In this document: positions 34,820-45,775 of the stretch, piece after piece
Layout: each line of letters opens with the position of its first letter
How positions within the stretch are numbered: position 1 is the first letter of the stretch
Assembly: GCA_022843925.1 (NCBI GenBank)
Contig: JALHMS010000001.1
Coordinates: forward strand, 274,435 to 322,140
Length of the DNA stretch: 47,706 bases
Source of the DNA: Burkholderiales bacterium
Lineage (GTDB): Bacteria > Pseudomonadota > Gammaproteobacteria > Burkholderiales > Ga0077523
Direction of reading: 5' to 3'
Translations under genes and position numbers: made by a program
Notes under the pieces: model-generated
What the model was told of the DNA's origin: nothing
What the model saw: the letters and a program-made list of their open reading frames with translations, nothing else
The model's database searches: none

Positions 34820-35998
34820 ATGAAGCGCTCCCTGCAGGGCCGTTACGTGAAGGTCGCCACGGCTGGCGAGTCGTTCAAGGCCTTCGTCCCGGCGCCATTG
34901 CCTCCGCGCCCGGCGATCGACTGGACGCCGGCCCTCCGCACTCGATTCGATGCCGCACTGGTTGCTCTGGGCCGACTCGACGCGGTGACGGACCTGCTGC
35001 CGAACGCGGCACTCCTTCTCTACAGCTATGTTCGGAAGGAAGCGGTCCTGTCGTCGATGATCGAAGGTACCCAGTCCTCGCTCGCCGACCTGCTGTTGTT
35101 CGAGTTGGACGAGCAGCCCGGGGTGTCGGTCGAGGACGCGCGGGAGGTGAGCCGCTACGTCGCCGCGCTGGAGCACGGTCTCTCGCGCGTGCGCGGCGGA
35201 TTCCCGCTGTCGCTCCGGCTCATCCGTGAGGTTCACCAGGTGTTGATGGGTCGCACGGGGCGCGGCGCGAGACTGGCGCCCGGCGAGTTTCGATCGAGCC
35301 AGGTCTGGATCGGCGGTTCGCGCCCGGGTAACGCGGTGTTCGTCCCGCCACCGGTCCATGAACTGGATGAGTGCCTGGCGCTCTTCGAACGCTTCCTGCA
35401 CGACCAGCCCGAACCGACATCCCCGCTGATCAAGGCGGCACTCGCGCATGTCCAGTTCGAAACCATCCATCCATTCCTGGACGGCAACGGTCGGGTCGGC
35501 CGCCTCCTCATTGCACTGCAGTTGGCGGTCGACGGACTGATGCGGGAGCCGATGCTCTACCTGAGTCTGCATTTCAAGGAGCACCGCTCCACCTACTACG
35601 AGCTGCTGAACGCCGTGCGCCAGTCGGGCGAATGGGAAGCCTGGCTCGAGTTCTTCGCCGACGCCGTGATCGCGAGCGCGACGCAGGCGGCGACATCCGC
35701 GAAGCGGTTGCTGGACATCGCGTCCGCGGACGGTGTGCGCATCGCCGCCCTCGGCCGGGCCGCGGGGTCGGCGATGGCGGTCCACCAGGCCTTGCAGCGG
35801 CACCCGATCGCTACTGCCGCCTCTCTTGTCACCGCCACGGGAATCACTGCGGCCACTGTCAACAAGGCCCTCGTGCAACTGGAGCGGATCGGCATCGTGG
35901 CGGAACTCACCCAGAGGCAGCGCGGGCGGGTGTTCTGCTACGAGCGGTACACAGAGGTCCTGAACGAGGGCATGTCGCTGCCTGGTCAGGCGCGGTAA
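34820..35998 (+). CDS. Fic-family AMP transferase (class II, N-terminal inhibitory motif)
   Basis: A 392-aa protein with the Fic core motif HPFLDGNGRVGR (full HPFx[D/E]GNGRxxR) and the flap GEFRSSQVWIGGS. The N-terminal segment carries VLSSMIEGTQSS, matching the (S/T)xxxE(G/N) inhibitory helix of class II Fic proteins, with its glutamate in SSMIEG. The C terminus (HPIATAASLVTATGITAATV then KALVQLERIGIVAEL) is a winged helix. The expected activity is AMPylation of an unidentified target, relieved when the inhibitory helix moves. No separate antitoxin gene is present, consistent with self-inhibition. ATG 34820 gives MKRSLQGRYV, typical for the group. Confidence 0.9.
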   Translation: MKRSLQGRYVKVATAGESFKAFVPAPLPPRPAIDWTPALRTRFDAALVALGRLDAVTDLLPNAALLLYSYVRKEAVLSSMIEGTQSSLADLLLFELDEQPGVSVEDAREVSRYVAALEHGLSRVRGGFPLSLRLIREVHQVLMGRTGRGARLAPGEFRSSQVWIGGSRPGNAVFVPPPVHELDECLALFERFLHDQPEPTSPLIKAALAHVQFETIHPFLDGNGRVGRLLIALQLAVDGLMREPMLYLSLHFKEHRSTYYELLNAVRQSGEWEAWLEFFADAVIASATQAATSAKRLLDIASADGVRIAALGRAAGSAMAVHQALQRHPIATAASLVTATGITAATVNKALVQLERIGIVAELTQRQRGRVFCYERYTEVLNEGMSLPGQAR

Positions 35999-36059
35999 AT
36001 GGGGCGGGACTTATGCGGAGCGTCATGCCCCCGTGCGATCGGAGGCGCCGCGAGGCACG

Positions 36060-36394
36060 AGGAAGCGCTTCACCCGGAACAGGCGCTTTCGCGGGCATGG
36101 CCCGCTCCTACAGAAAGCGCGGACCAATTCCACGCCGGGTGGCGCACTACGGGGGGATATACAAGGGGCCCGCCCCTTGTTGGTACGCCCCGCGGCCAAG
36201 CCGCCGCGGGCCGTCAGGCCCGAGAGGCGGGCATGGCCCGCTCCTACAGAAAGCGCGGACCATTTCCACGCCGGGTGGCGCATCCACCGATCCTGTAGGA
36301 GGGGCCCATGGCCCCGAAAGCGGTGGATGCAAGGAAACGCCTCGACCGTAACCATCGCTTTCGCGGCCATGGGCCGCTCCTACAATTCTTGGCG
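36060..36394. repeat. Cluster of REP halves and one ~135-bp unit of the left-edge type
   Basis: From 36060: GGAAGCGCTTCACCCGG...CGCTTTCGCGGGCATGGCCCG, then a full unit GGGTGGCGCACTACGG...ACAAGGGGCCCGCCCCTTGT...GGCGGGCATGGCCCGCTCCT matching the array at 1-655, and finally a REP pair CTGTAGGAGGGGCCCATGGC / GGCCATGGGCCGCTCCTACA with GAAAGCG and CGCTTTC inner arms. It lies between the Fic gene and the minus-strand gene at 36443 and shows that both repeat types share one origin. Confidence 0.9.
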
Positions 36395-36442
36395 CATCCG
36401 CGGTTCATGGCACAACCACCGGGGTCGTGCACTTCCGCTAGC

Positions 36443-36934
36443 TCACGGCTTCTCGAGATACCCCGAGAACGTATTGATGTAGGTCGTCGGCGTGGTGTCC
36501 ACCGACGGACCCCACGTCCCACCTCCCTTCCAGCCGACGGCCGGGCCCTCGACGCCGCGGATCTCGAACGTGCCGGTCAGGCCCTTCGACAGGTCCGCGT
36601 TGACCACCCACGTCACCACCCACTTCGCCCCCGCGGGGCTCTTGCGGACGCAGTAGCCGCGGCCGGCGGCGGAGCCGTCCTTGATCTCGGTCGCGCCCAC
36701 GCACGGCCCTGCGGAGTGCTGCATCGGCGTGCCAGCGCCGGCGCCCTCGAGCGCATAGCCGAGGCCCTCGGCGTTGATCGCGATGATCACGTGATTCGGG
36801 CCAACCTCGATCACCTGACTCTTGTTGATCGCCGTGTAGGTGCCCTTGATGGGAATGCGCTCGCCGGCCACTGCCAGCGATGTCGTGCCGAGAAGCAGCG
36901 GAACGATCAGACCGACTTTCGTGCTGTTGCGCAT
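36443..36934 (-). CDS. Secreted hypothetical protein (163 aa)
   Basis: A 163-aa protein with a signal peptide (MRNSTKVGLIVPLLLGTTSL, cleavage near AVAG). The mature part IPIKGTYTAINKSQVIEVGPNH starts a small beta-rich domain continuing with HVIIAINAEGLGYALEGAG, GYCVRKSPAGAKWVVTWVVN and GTFEIRGVEGPAVGWKGGG. Two Cys (PCVGA, YCVRK) may form a disulfide. The beta-barrel-like repetition suggests a periplasmic or secreted lipocalin-like fold; no function is recognised. The 295 bp upstream (36935-37229) show no gene. Confidence 0.7.
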   Translation of the reverse strand: MRNSTKVGLIVPLLLGTTSLAVAGERIPIKGTYTAINKSQVIEVGPNHVIIAINAEGLGYALEGAGAGTPMQHSAGPCVGATEIKDGSAAGRGYCVRKSPAGAKWVVTWVVNADLSKGLTGTFEIRGVEGPAVGWKGGGTWGPSVDTTPTTYINTFSGYLEKP

Positions 36935-37229
36935 CTCACTCTCCCTCGCCCCGAGTCATGGTGCGGCCCGCGGTTCGGGGTCTGCCCGACAGGACGCGGG
37001 GAAGAAGGTAGGGTGTCCGGCATTACGAATGGGTTATGGATTCGCCGGCGGATTCCCATGCGTCGCTGCGTCTGGAGCGAGCGCCAGGGTTTGCCTTCAC
37101 ATGGCGTGTTCATGCCGCTGGGCGCAGGGCGCCTCCCGCCTTTTGCCGGCGTCGATCAGCAGGCTCGGGCGCTGCGTGCACAAGGCGGGTGAGCACCTGG
37201 AGCCCGGCCCACGCGCCCGCCGCTGGCCG

Positions 37230-38546
37230 TCACGAGAGTTTATCCGCCAGGAACGCGATCACCTTCGGGTCCTGGAAGTAGCTCGTGTGGTGCGTCGTCG
37301 CCGACTTGCCGAGGCGCAGGACGTCCGGCGTGCCCTGGGGCGGATCGCCCAGGTACGTCATCGAGTCCGTGTCCACCACCAGGTCGTTGGCGCCGGGAAA
37401 CAGGACGTCCGCGCCAAGATTGGCCAGCTGAAGCCCGGGGTTGCGGAAGCGAGTCCAGAACTTCCAGGCGGGTTCGTCGACGTTGGGCTCGAAGTCGGCT
37501 GTCACTGCGGAGAACGCCGGCTGGCTCAGCCAGCGTTCCGAGAAGAGGCGCTGGCTCTCGGGGTGATCGATGATCCGCTGCTGGCTCGCGAGACCGGGCA
37601 CGAGCGCCACCGCGGCGTCGGCGATCGGCAGTGTGGATCCGAGGGACAGCGTCTTGCCCAGCACCTTCGCGAGGCCTGCCGCGCCCGCAGCCAGCGGGAA
37701 GATGGTCGATGCGGCCTGGCCGGCCACTGCCAGCGCATTCGCAACGTTGGCCATCATGTCGAGCATCGCGCGCAGCCGGTACGGCGACGCCAGGCTTGTG
37801 CCCGCCAGCGGCGAGCCGACGAAGACCACCCGCGCTGCGGGAATCCGGGCGAGGCGCAGAGCCCACGATGCGACCAGACCGCCGCGGCTATGGCAGACGA
37901 TATCGATCGGACCGGTCACATTGCGCAATTGCTTCTGCAGGTCCAGCGCGTTGAGCCATGGTGCGATCGACAGCGTGTGGTGGTCGAAGGCGAGGATGTT
38001 TCCCGCGTAGCGGTCCTCCAGCTCCGCGAGCAGATTCCGTCCCGGCTCGGTCTCGCCGAGCTGCTCGAACCACATGTCGCTGTTGCTGAAGGTGCCATGT
38101 ACCAGAAGAAGCGTCCGCCCATCGATCGTCGGTTGCTCCGCGGGAACGAGCTTGTCGTCCTCCCAGCGGCGGATGCCCTGGTTTGGCGTCAACTTGCGGT
38201 CGAGAGCCACGAGCGCCTCCAGGATACGGTTTGGGCCGATGTCGTCGTACTCGAAGCGCGCGAGCGCCTCGCCCATGCCGAAGAACCCGGCGCGGCGTGC
38301 CCGCGGGCGACCCGCCGGCGAGGGCGGTGGTTCGTATACCCATCGCAGCACGCCCTCGTCGTCGTGCAGAGCCACGCTCGCACGCGGGTCCTGCTGGCGT
38401 GGTGTGAAGCCGCGGCGGCGCCGTGTCGCCAGGGAGACCTCGACAGGTGCGCCTGCGGACTCCCGAAGCCCGATCCGGCTGTCGGCGGTGTTCCACGGAG
38501 CAGGATCGAATCGCAACGAGGTGGTGCCCGTGCCGACGGTGGCCAT
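37230..38546 (-). CDS. Alpha/beta hydrolase (lipase/esterase-like), partner of the CHAT-like protein
   Basis: A 438-aa protein. The central alpha/beta hydrolase domain begins with LLLVHGTFSNSDMWFEQL (oxyanion HG at 150-151), has the nucleophile elbow CHSRGGLVA (Ser220) where most families have GxSxG, and supplies candidate acid and base in PGANDLVVDTDSM and ATTHHTSYF near the end. Residues 1-140 form an N-terminal extension without recognised motifs. No signal peptide. A small-residue hydrophobic stretch (MANVANALAVAGQAASTIFP) may be membrane-active. Its ATG overlaps the stop of the CHAT-like gene by one base (TGATG), so the two genes are co-translated; it is probably the effector of that pair. 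Confidence 0.85.
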   Translation of the reverse strand: MATVGTGTTSLRFDPAPWNTADSRIGLRESAGAPVEVSLATRRRRGFTPRQQDPRASVALHDDEGVLRWVYEPPPSPAGRPRARRAGFFGMGEALARFEYDDIGPNRILEALVALDRKLTPNQGIRRWEDDKLVPAEQPTIDGRTLLLVHGTFSNSDMWFEQLGETEPGRNLLAELEDRYAGNILAFDHHTLSIAPWLNALDLQKQLRNVTGPIDIVCHSRGGLVASWALRLARIPAARVVFVGSPLAGTSLASPYRLRAMLDMMANVANALAVAGQAASTIFPLAAGAAGLAKVLGKTLSLGSTLPIADAAVALVPGLASQQRIIDHPESQRLFSERWLSQPAFSAVTADFEPNVDEPAWKFWTRFRNPGLQLANLGADVLFPGANDLVVDTDSMTYLGDPPQGTPDVLRLGKSATTHHTSYFQDPKVIAFLADKLS

Positions 38547-40957
38547 CACTCTCCTCCCACGACAGGTAGCGGCGTGACCAGATGGATACGTGCGGTCGCG
38601 ATGTCCAGGATTGAATCGAAGTCGCGCGCACTGCGCAGCGCGTCTATCCCGGCGCTGCAGGCCTCGCGAAAGCCGCAATGCTCGGTGAGCCGCACCGTTT
38701 CGATCGGCATCAGGCGCCCTTCACGGATGAAACGCCAGACCTCGCGATACCCCGAGTCGCCGAGGCGCCATGGGCTCCGCTGCTTGCCCGGCGCGGCGCT
38801 GCGGGTCGCGTCGCCCGTCGCCATGGCATCGTCGCCGAAGCCGACCATGTCGCGATACTCCAACTGGAAATCGCGATGCCGCCAGTACCCGGGCAGCGCG
38901 TGGCCGTCGAGCAGGAAGACGACGGGATGAATGTCGACGAGCTCGAGGCACGCCGCGAACAGCAGCGCGAGGTCGATGCAGGTGCCCATGCGCTGGCGTT
39001 GGATCGTGCTCGGCGTGCGCAGGCGCTGGGAGTCGAGTGCCTTGTTGTACGTGGGTGGCGGATTGATGTAACCCAGTTGCCATTCGTGCAGCAGCGCGGC
39101 CCAGATCGCTTCCACCTGCAGGTCGACGCCGACCAGGCTGCCCTCGTCGTCCGCGAGGGCAGCCTGGTACCCCTCGAAGCCGGCATCGGGATCGTCGCGG
39201 ATCACGCGGACGTAGCGCTGGGCCGCCGTGATCGCGCGTTCCACGGCGGGATCGCGCGGCAGGATGAACGACGGCAGCCATTGCCCGCTCTTCTCGTTGT
39301 CGAGCCATTGGTCGACGGGGAGCAGACGCAGCGTGACGGTGTCCTTGTGGATCGCCGCGCCGTCGCACAGCACCTGGACGAAGAGCGTGCTCGTGACGGC
39401 TTCCGTCACCGACCGCATGAGCGCTGCGGTGAGCGGGACTCGGATCCGCTCGTTGAGGTTGATCCGTTCGGTGTCGAGCGCGATCTCCGCTTCGTACCGT
39501 GCGCGCTCGGGACCGCAGTGCAGTTCCACGAGGACGTGGATGCGCGTTCGCGGTTCAGTCAAGGGCCCGCGCACCTCGAAGCGGTTGAACAGCGCGCCGT
39601 GGTTGTGCAGTTCCGCGTAGTTGATCTCCGCTTTCGGCTCGATCGCGGTCTGCACCCGGAAGATCTGTGTGGGGGCGGCGGCAACCGGTTCCGAACGGTC
39701 CCCGGTCACGGATCGCCTCGTCGTCCTCGCCGTGGCCCCCCCCATGGCGCGTCCGGGCGCCGCGACGCCCGCCGGTGGGAACAGCGGTGGGCGCCCCCAG
39801 AGGGCGATACCGGTGCCTGGCGAGAGATCCGCCTGAAGACGCAGCGCCGCCCAGGCGGCCTCGAACGCGTCCGGAACCGACCAGGCGCCGAAGCGCATGG
39901 CCGCGTAGAGGGTCTCGAAGAAGTACTCGCCGAGGGAGTCGTCGAACGCATCCTGGAAACCCAGCGAAGACACGACCCCCTCCGACAGCAGCAGAGGCGC
40001 AACGCGCGCGGCCGAGTTCCACATGTTGGCGCCGACGAACAGCGGGGCATGGGTCGCACTGGCGGTGAGCGCGTGGCCGAGTTGCTGGGGGCTCACGGTG
40101 CAAGGCACGCCGTCGGGACTGCGCAGCAGGTAGCCGTCGACGACGCCGCCTTCCTCGCGAAGCCACTCGGCGACCGTGCGAACCTCGCGGCCGTCGGTCA
40201 CTTGTGCGAGATCGCCCGCGACGTCCCGCAGGCAGCCCAGCCCCTGGTGGTTGTCGAAGCCGGAGAGGTGGACGAACTCCGGACGGAAGTCGGCGCATGC
40301 CGCCTCAATCTCCACCAACGAGGGGTTGTCCAGGAGCCGCCAACGCGGATCGGCGCTGGCGAGGCCGAAGGCGGCCCGCACGCGCTCAGCCTCGTCCTCC
40401 GCATCGAAGGCCGAGGACAGTGCCCCCGGAAAACTGCGCACGAGCAACACTCGTGGTCCGAGCGTCCGTCCCGAGTACCAGTCGGGCTTCAGAGGGTCAG
40501 GCCATTCCTTCGAGGCCGACAGGACCGGCATGTGCCGCATGACCGTCAGCGTGTTGCCGCCGACGCGATGGTGCAGCGTCGCGCGCGATAGCACGAACTC
40601 CCAGGGAAAGATCCGAGCCTCCCAGCCCCGCGCCTCGGTCGTGAACGGCATCGTGACCACGACCCGCCCCGCCGCCGCGATCTCGGCCAGTGCCGTATCG
40701 TCGAGACCGAACGCCTTCATCGTCTCGGCGGCGTCCTGCGCATGCCGAACACGGACGTCGACATTGCCTCGCCACCGTTCACGACTGCGGATGATGTAGG
40801 TCCAGCGCATCGCCTCGCCGGCGAGCGTTCGTCGCGGCGACGGAGTGCTGCCGGGCTCCGCAGGCGTCCTCGACTTCCCGCCCAGCCCGTAGCGCCTTTC
40901 CGCGGTGTGGATCTCGACTTCGTAGAGGAACGTCGACTCGTCGCCGGCCGTGTGCAT
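38546..40957 (-). CDS. CHAT-like (caspase-fold) protein with a C-terminal transglutaminase-like domain
   Basis: An 803-aa protein. Residues about 165-375 follow the CHAT pattern: RVLLVRSFPGAL, EFVHLSGFDNHQGLG (the His-containing strand), APLFVGANMWNSAARVAPLL (where CHAT proteases have the NACxS catalytic Cys) and SSLGFQDAFDDSLGEYFFET. The Cys is missing, and the second His (usual CHG) reads GFD, so proteolysis is doubtful. The C-terminal domain has RMGTCIDLALLFAACLEL (Cys660) and LLDGHALPGYWRH (His686), a transglutaminase/papain-fold Cys-His pair. ATG 40957 is chosen because GGAG precedes it; the frame is open upstream to 41086. It is followed by the hydrolase in an operon. Confidence 0.7.
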   Translation of the reverse strand: MHTAGDESTFLYEVEIHTAERRYGLGGKSRTPAEPGSTPSPRRTLAGEAMRWTYIIRSRERWRGNVDVRVRHAQDAAETMKAFGLDDTALAEIAAAGRVVVTMPFTTEARGWEARIFPWEFVLSRATLHHRVGGNTLTVMRHMPVLSASKEWPDPLKPDWYSGRTLGPRVLLVRSFPGALSSAFDAEDEAERVRAAFGLASADPRWRLLDNPSLVEIEAACADFRPEFVHLSGFDNHQGLGCLRDVAGDLAQVTDGREVRTVAEWLREEGGVVDGYLLRSPDGVPCTVSPQQLGHALTASATHAPLFVGANMWNSAARVAPLLLSEGVVSSLGFQDAFDDSLGEYFFETLYAAMRFGAWSVPDAFEAAWAALRLQADLSPGTGIALWGRPPLFPPAGVAAPGRAMGGATARTTRRSVTGDRSEPVAAAPTQIFRVQTAIEPKAEINYAELHNHGALFNRFEVRGPLTEPRTRIHVLVELHCGPERARYEAEIALDTERINLNERIRVPLTAALMRSVTEAVTSTLFVQVLCDGAAIHKDTVTLRLLPVDQWLDNEKSGQWLPSFILPRDPAVERAITAAQRYVRVIRDDPDAGFEGYQAALADDEGSLVGVDLQVEAIWAALLHEWQLGYINPPPTYNKALDSQRLRTPSTIQRQRMGTCIDLALLFAACLELVDIHPVVFLLDGHALPGYWRHRDFQLEYRDMVGFGDDAMATGDATRSAAPGKQRSPWRLGDSGYREVWRFIREGRLMPIETVRLTEHCGFREACSAGIDALRSARDFDSILDIATARIHLVTPLPVVGGE

Positions 40958-41108
40958 CCCGATCTCCCGGACGTCATCGCCGCGCCACGCATGAGGGGCG
41001 GTCGTTCGGCCGGAGGGTATCACCGCGCCGGCATGCGCGATCGTCGTACCGACGAAACTACCGCCGGGAAGTCCGCCTTGGCACACTCTCGGGTATCGGG
41101 GGACGGCT

Positions 41109-42326
<1,218 letters not shown>

Positions 42327-42342
42327 GCCAGCGGGGGCCCCG

Positions 42343-43857
42343 TCAGCGCTGGATGCTCGGCACGCAGCCCAGCGCGCCGAGCATGGCGAGACGCTTGTCC
42401 GCAAGGCGATCCGCCCGCGCCGCCAGCCGGCGTGCTTCCATGCCCGATGCGATGAACGACGGCGCGGTGGCGGCGTGGGCGACCCACGCTGCCGGGGTCC
42501 TGGCGCCATCGGCCATCGCGGCAATCAGCAGCTGGTCGATGGTGTCGACCGCCACGCCGCCACCGGTGACGGGGCTCGCGAGGAAGTCGATGTCGTCGGA
42601 TGCCCGCGCGCGGGCCAACAGCAATGCGTTCAGACCGGCGACCCGAGGCATGCACCGCGCGATGGTGGCGTCGTCCTGCGCGGGCATCACGTGACCGAAG
42701 GCCGCCAGGGCGTGGATGGCGTCGGTGAGGGCATCGAATGCGATGTCGTGGCAGGCCGGGGACTCGGCGAGGCTACCCACTGAGGACGGCCGGTACGATG
42801 CGAGGGCGTCGATCACGGCGCGATGTGCGGGTTCTGCGAGGCGCACCTCGCCGCGTTCGCCGACGATCTTCGCGGGGATGTCGTCGGGGTGGCTGGTGAG
42901 CACGACGCGCGTCTCGCGCCAGAGTGCGCGGCGCGTGTCGTCGTCGAGCGGGCGCCGCGACCGGACCCAGTAGTCCCGCCGGAACTGGCGGTTCGTCGCG
43001 AAATCGCGCGCTGTCTCGCGGAAGTGGGCGTCGGGGATCCCGCCGATCATCGCCTGCTGCTCGCGGGTCAGCAGGAGGCCGTCGAGCTGATCGCGGAGAT
43101 GGGCCGGGCACGCGTGCTCCAGTCCGGCTTCCGCGAAGAGCGCTGCCACTTCCGAGAAATGGAGCGGATGCCAGTCGCGGTTGAAGAACTCGTGGGCGAG
43201 GTAACGGCGGTCCGCGCGGCGCATGCGTTCGAAGCGCTCGATCACGCGCGGGTTGGTGGTGGCGTAGAGCGGGTTGGTGTCGAGGAACCGCTGCATGAAG
43301 TCGAGCGCCGCGTCGATGCGGTCGACGGTGGTGGCGCGTTCCGGCGCGATGCGGGCCGCGTGCTGCGTGGCGAGTTCCCGCAGCGGCGCGAGGTCGGACC
43401 AGCCGGGGAGCGTGTTGCAGCTCGCGTACACGATGCCGCCGGGCGCGAGCCGATCGCGGAGGAAGGCGGCGATCTCCGATCGCGTCTGTGCGGACACCCA
43501 GCTCAGCACGCCGTGCAGGCCGATGAAGTCGAACCCGGGCAGGTCCGGCCGCGCGTGGAACTCTGCGAAGGTCGAGGCGAAGACGCGGGCGTCGGTGCCG
43601 GACGCGGCACAGAGCGCGCGGGCGGAGTCGACGTGCACGGGCAGCAGGTCCGTGCCCCACCACTGCACTTCCGAGGCGCCGGCGTGCAGCGCCAGCGACA
43701 CGCCCTGACCGAAGCCCAGCTCGCAGGCGGTGCGGATGGCGGGAGGTGCGAGGCCCGCCTGCAGGAAGGCGAGCCGTGCGTGCAGCGGGTTCAGCTCGGG
43801 GCAGACCCCGAAGGTGTAGCCGACGTCGTCGACGTAGCCGCGGAGGCGGTCCTGCAT
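42343..43857 (-). CDS. Class I SAM-dependent methyltransferase with methyltransferase regulatory domain
   Basis: A 504-aa protein. Residues about 35-160 form the SAM-binding fold with ACELGFGQGVSLALHA (motif I), WWGTDLLPVHVDSARAL and DFIGLHGVLSWVSAQTR, GGIVYASCNTLPGW. Residues about 205-320 match the methyltransferase regulatory domain (PF10119 type), with FFNRDWHPLHFSEVAALFAE and LRDQLDGLLLTREQQAMIGG. A C-terminal domain of about 150 residues follows. Substrates for this arrangement are unknown; members are often near surface or O-antigen genes, but none are visible here. Confidence 0.85.
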   Translation of the reverse strand: MQDRLRGYVDDVGYTFGVCPELNPLHARLAFLQAGLAPPAIRTACELGFGQGVSLALHAGASEVQWWGTDLLPVHVDSARALCAASGTDARVFASTFAEFHARPDLPGFDFIGLHGVLSWVSAQTRSEIAAFLRDRLAPGGIVYASCNTLPGWSDLAPLRELATQHAARIAPERATTVDRIDAALDFMQRFLDTNPLYATTNPRVIERFERMRRADRRYLAHEFFNRDWHPLHFSEVAALFAEAGLEHACPAHLRDQLDGLLLTREQQAMIGGIPDAHFRETARDFATNRQFRRDYWVRSRRPLDDDTRRALWRETRVVLTSHPDDIPAKIVGERGEVRLAEPAHRAVIDALASYRPSSVGSLAESPACHDIAFDALTDAIHALAAFGHVMPAQDDATIARCMPRVAGLNALLLARARASDDIDFLASPVTGGGVAVDTIDQLLIAAMADGARTPAAWVAHAATAPSFIASGMEARRLAARADRLADKRLAMLGALGCVPSIQR

Positions 43858-43913
43858 GGGTGGGTTCGCCGGCGGTCAACGCGTCCGTGGGACGCTTGAC
43901 CGCAGCGAGGTCG

Positions 43914-44672
43914 TCAGCCGCGGCCCACGAACGGCATCTTGGTGGCCATGATGGTCATGAACTGGACGTTGGTCTCCAGCGGCAGCTGCGCCATGTGCAG
44001 CACGGCGTCGGCGACGTGCTGGACGTCCATCAGCGGCTCGACCGCCATCTCGCCGTTCGCCTGGATGATGCCCTTCGCCATCCGCGCGGCCATCTCGGTG
44101 GCGGCGTTGCCGATGTCGATCTGGCTGCAGGCGATGTTGTACTTGCGGCCGTCGAGCGAGGTGGACTTCGTGAGGCCCGTGATCGCGTGCTTCGTCGCGG
44201 TGTAGGGCACGGAGTTCGGCCGCGGGGCGTGGGCCGAGATCGACCCGTTGTTGATGATGCGGCCGCCCATCGGGGTCTGCGACTTCATGATGCGGATGGC
44301 GGCCTGCGTGCAGAGGAAGGGGCCGGTCAGGTTGATGTCGACGACGTTCTTCCACTGATCGAACGTGAGGTCCTCCATCGGGATGCCGGGGGCGCTGACG
44401 CCCGCGTTGTTGAAGACCACGTCGAGGCGGCCCCACGTGGCCTTCACCTTCTCGAAGAGTGCGTTCACGGAGTCCGGATTGCCGACGTCGGTGGACACCG
44501 CAAGCGACTGGTCGGCGGGCATGCCGGCTTCCGCGATGGCCTGCTGCAGCGGCTCGATGCGGCGGCCCGCGAAGGCGACCCGGTAACCGTTCTTCAGCAG
44601 CGTCACTGCCGAGGCCTTGCCGATGCCGGTGCCGGCTCCCGTGACGATCGCGACCTTCCCGTTCGTTGTCAT
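43914..44672 (-). CDS. Short-chain dehydrogenase/reductase
   Basis: A 252-aa classical SDR: cofactor motif [19 protein letters not shown], the catalytic Ser in NNGSISAH and [11 protein letters not shown] (YxxxK). The Gly-rich motif and following [11 protein letters not shown] suggest NADP or NAD preference cannot be decided. The C terminus has [20 protein letters not shown], a substrate loop. Substrate unknown. ATG 44672 gives [10 protein letters not shown], the usual N terminus. Flanked by the methyltransferase and the HtrA-like gene, all on the minus strand. Confidence 0.93.
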   Translation of the reverse strand: MTTNGKVAIVTGAGTGIGKASAVTLLKNGYRVAFAGRRIEPLQQAIAEAGMPADQSLAVSTDVGNPDSVNALFEKVKATWGRLDVVFNNAGVSAPGIPMEDLTFDQWKNVVDINLTGPFLCTQAAIRIMKSQTPMGGRIINNGSISAHAPRPNSVPYTATKHAITGLTKSTSLDGRKYNIACSQIDIGNAATEMAARMAKGIIQANGEMAVEPLMDVQHVADAVLHMAQLPLETNVQFMTIMATKMPFVGRG

Positions 44673-44800
44673 GACTCTCCACCCCCCAAGGCGATTGCGT
44701 GTGGCGGCCGGCACGTTGCCTGCCGTGGAAAGTCGCCGAGTGTAACGGCAGAGATCGCGGCACGCGATGCGCCGGGCGGTGCGTCGGGGCCGGTTGCAGC

Positions 44801-45775
44801 TCAGTGCAGCAGCGGCTTCTTCAGCATGTCGGCCCGGTCGCCGGAGGTCACGGACACGCGGACCACGGTGCCGTCGCGCGCCAGCGTGAACGGCACCACG
44901 ACCCCGGCCGCCCCGAGCGACCACACGCGGCGCAGGAGCGTGGCGAGGCCGTTCACGCGGTCGCCGGCGACTTCGAGCACGAGGTCGCCCTGACGCACGC
45001 CGGCTTTCGCGGCCGGCCCGCCCGCGGCGATGCCTGCCACCACGAGCTGTCCGTCGGATTCCGTCGTGTACATGCCGAGCCAGGGACGCACCGGACCGCG
45101 CGGGCGACCGAAGCGGACCATGTCGTCGAGGATCGGGGCCAGCAGGTCCACCGGGACGAACATGTTGCCCTGGGTGCTGCGACCGTCGGCAGACTCCTGG
45201 ACGAGCAACGAGCCGATGCCGATCAGCGCGCCCTCCGCGTTGAGCAGCCCGGTGCCGCCCCACTGCGGATGCGCCGGAGCGGTGTAGAGCGCGGAGTCGA
45301 GCAGGTACTCCCAGTAACCGGCGAACTCGCGGCGGCCGGAGAGCTTCGCCTGCAGCGTGTGATTGCGGCCGCCGTGACCCAGCACGATGACCTCGTCGTC
45401 GATGCGCGTGTGGTCCGGGTTGCCGAAGGGAAGCGCCGGGGACTCCAGCTTCCCCAGCGCCTGCACGAGCCCGAAGCCCGTCGCGAAGTCGTAGGCGAGC
45501 GGATAGCCCTCGATGGCGCGATCCCCGTGGTCGGTGATCCAGACCGTCTGCGCCTCGGTGATGAGATAGCCGATCGTGAGGATGAGACCGTCCTCGCGGA
45601 TCACCATGCCGTTGCCGATGCGCTCGGTGCCGAGGATGGAGGCGGTGAAGGCGTCCTCGGGGATCTCGGTGCGCAGCATGACGGCCGACTGCAAAGCGCG
45701 CCCGAGGTCGAAGTGCAGGGCGTCGGGATCGGGCTGGAGATTCTCGGGAAAGGCCCAGTGGGTCGGTTCCGCCAT
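44801..45775 (-). CDS. HtrA-like PDZ protein with a degraded protease triad
   Basis: A 324-aa protein with an S1C (HtrA) trypsin-like layout followed by a PDZ domain ([40 protein letters not shown]). The three catalytic positions appear replaced. The usual NHVV histidine region reads [12 protein letters not shown], the Asp loop DxxTDLA reads DFATGFGLV, and the Ser motif GNSGGP reads [10 protein letters not shown]. It has no signal peptide or membrane segment, unlike DegP or DegS. It probably acts as a binding or scaffold protein; alignment would decide. ATG 45775 (MAEPTHWAF) is used. Confidence 0.75.
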   Translation of the reverse strand: MAEPTHWAFPENLQPDPDALHFDLGRALQSAVMLRTEIPEDAFTASILGTERIGNGMVIREDGLILTIGYLITEAQTVWITDHGDRAIEGYPLAYDFATGFGLVQALGKLESPALPFGNPDHTRIDDEVIVLGHGGRNHTLQAKLSGRREFAGYWEYLLDSALYTAPAHPQWGGTGLLNAEGALIGIGSLLVQESADGRSTQGNMFVPVDLLAPILDDMVRFGRPRGPVRPWLGMYTTESDGQLVVAGIAAGGPAAKAGVRQGDLVLEVAGDRVNGLATLLRRVWSLGAAGVVVPFTLARDGTVVRVSVTSGDRADMLKKPLLH

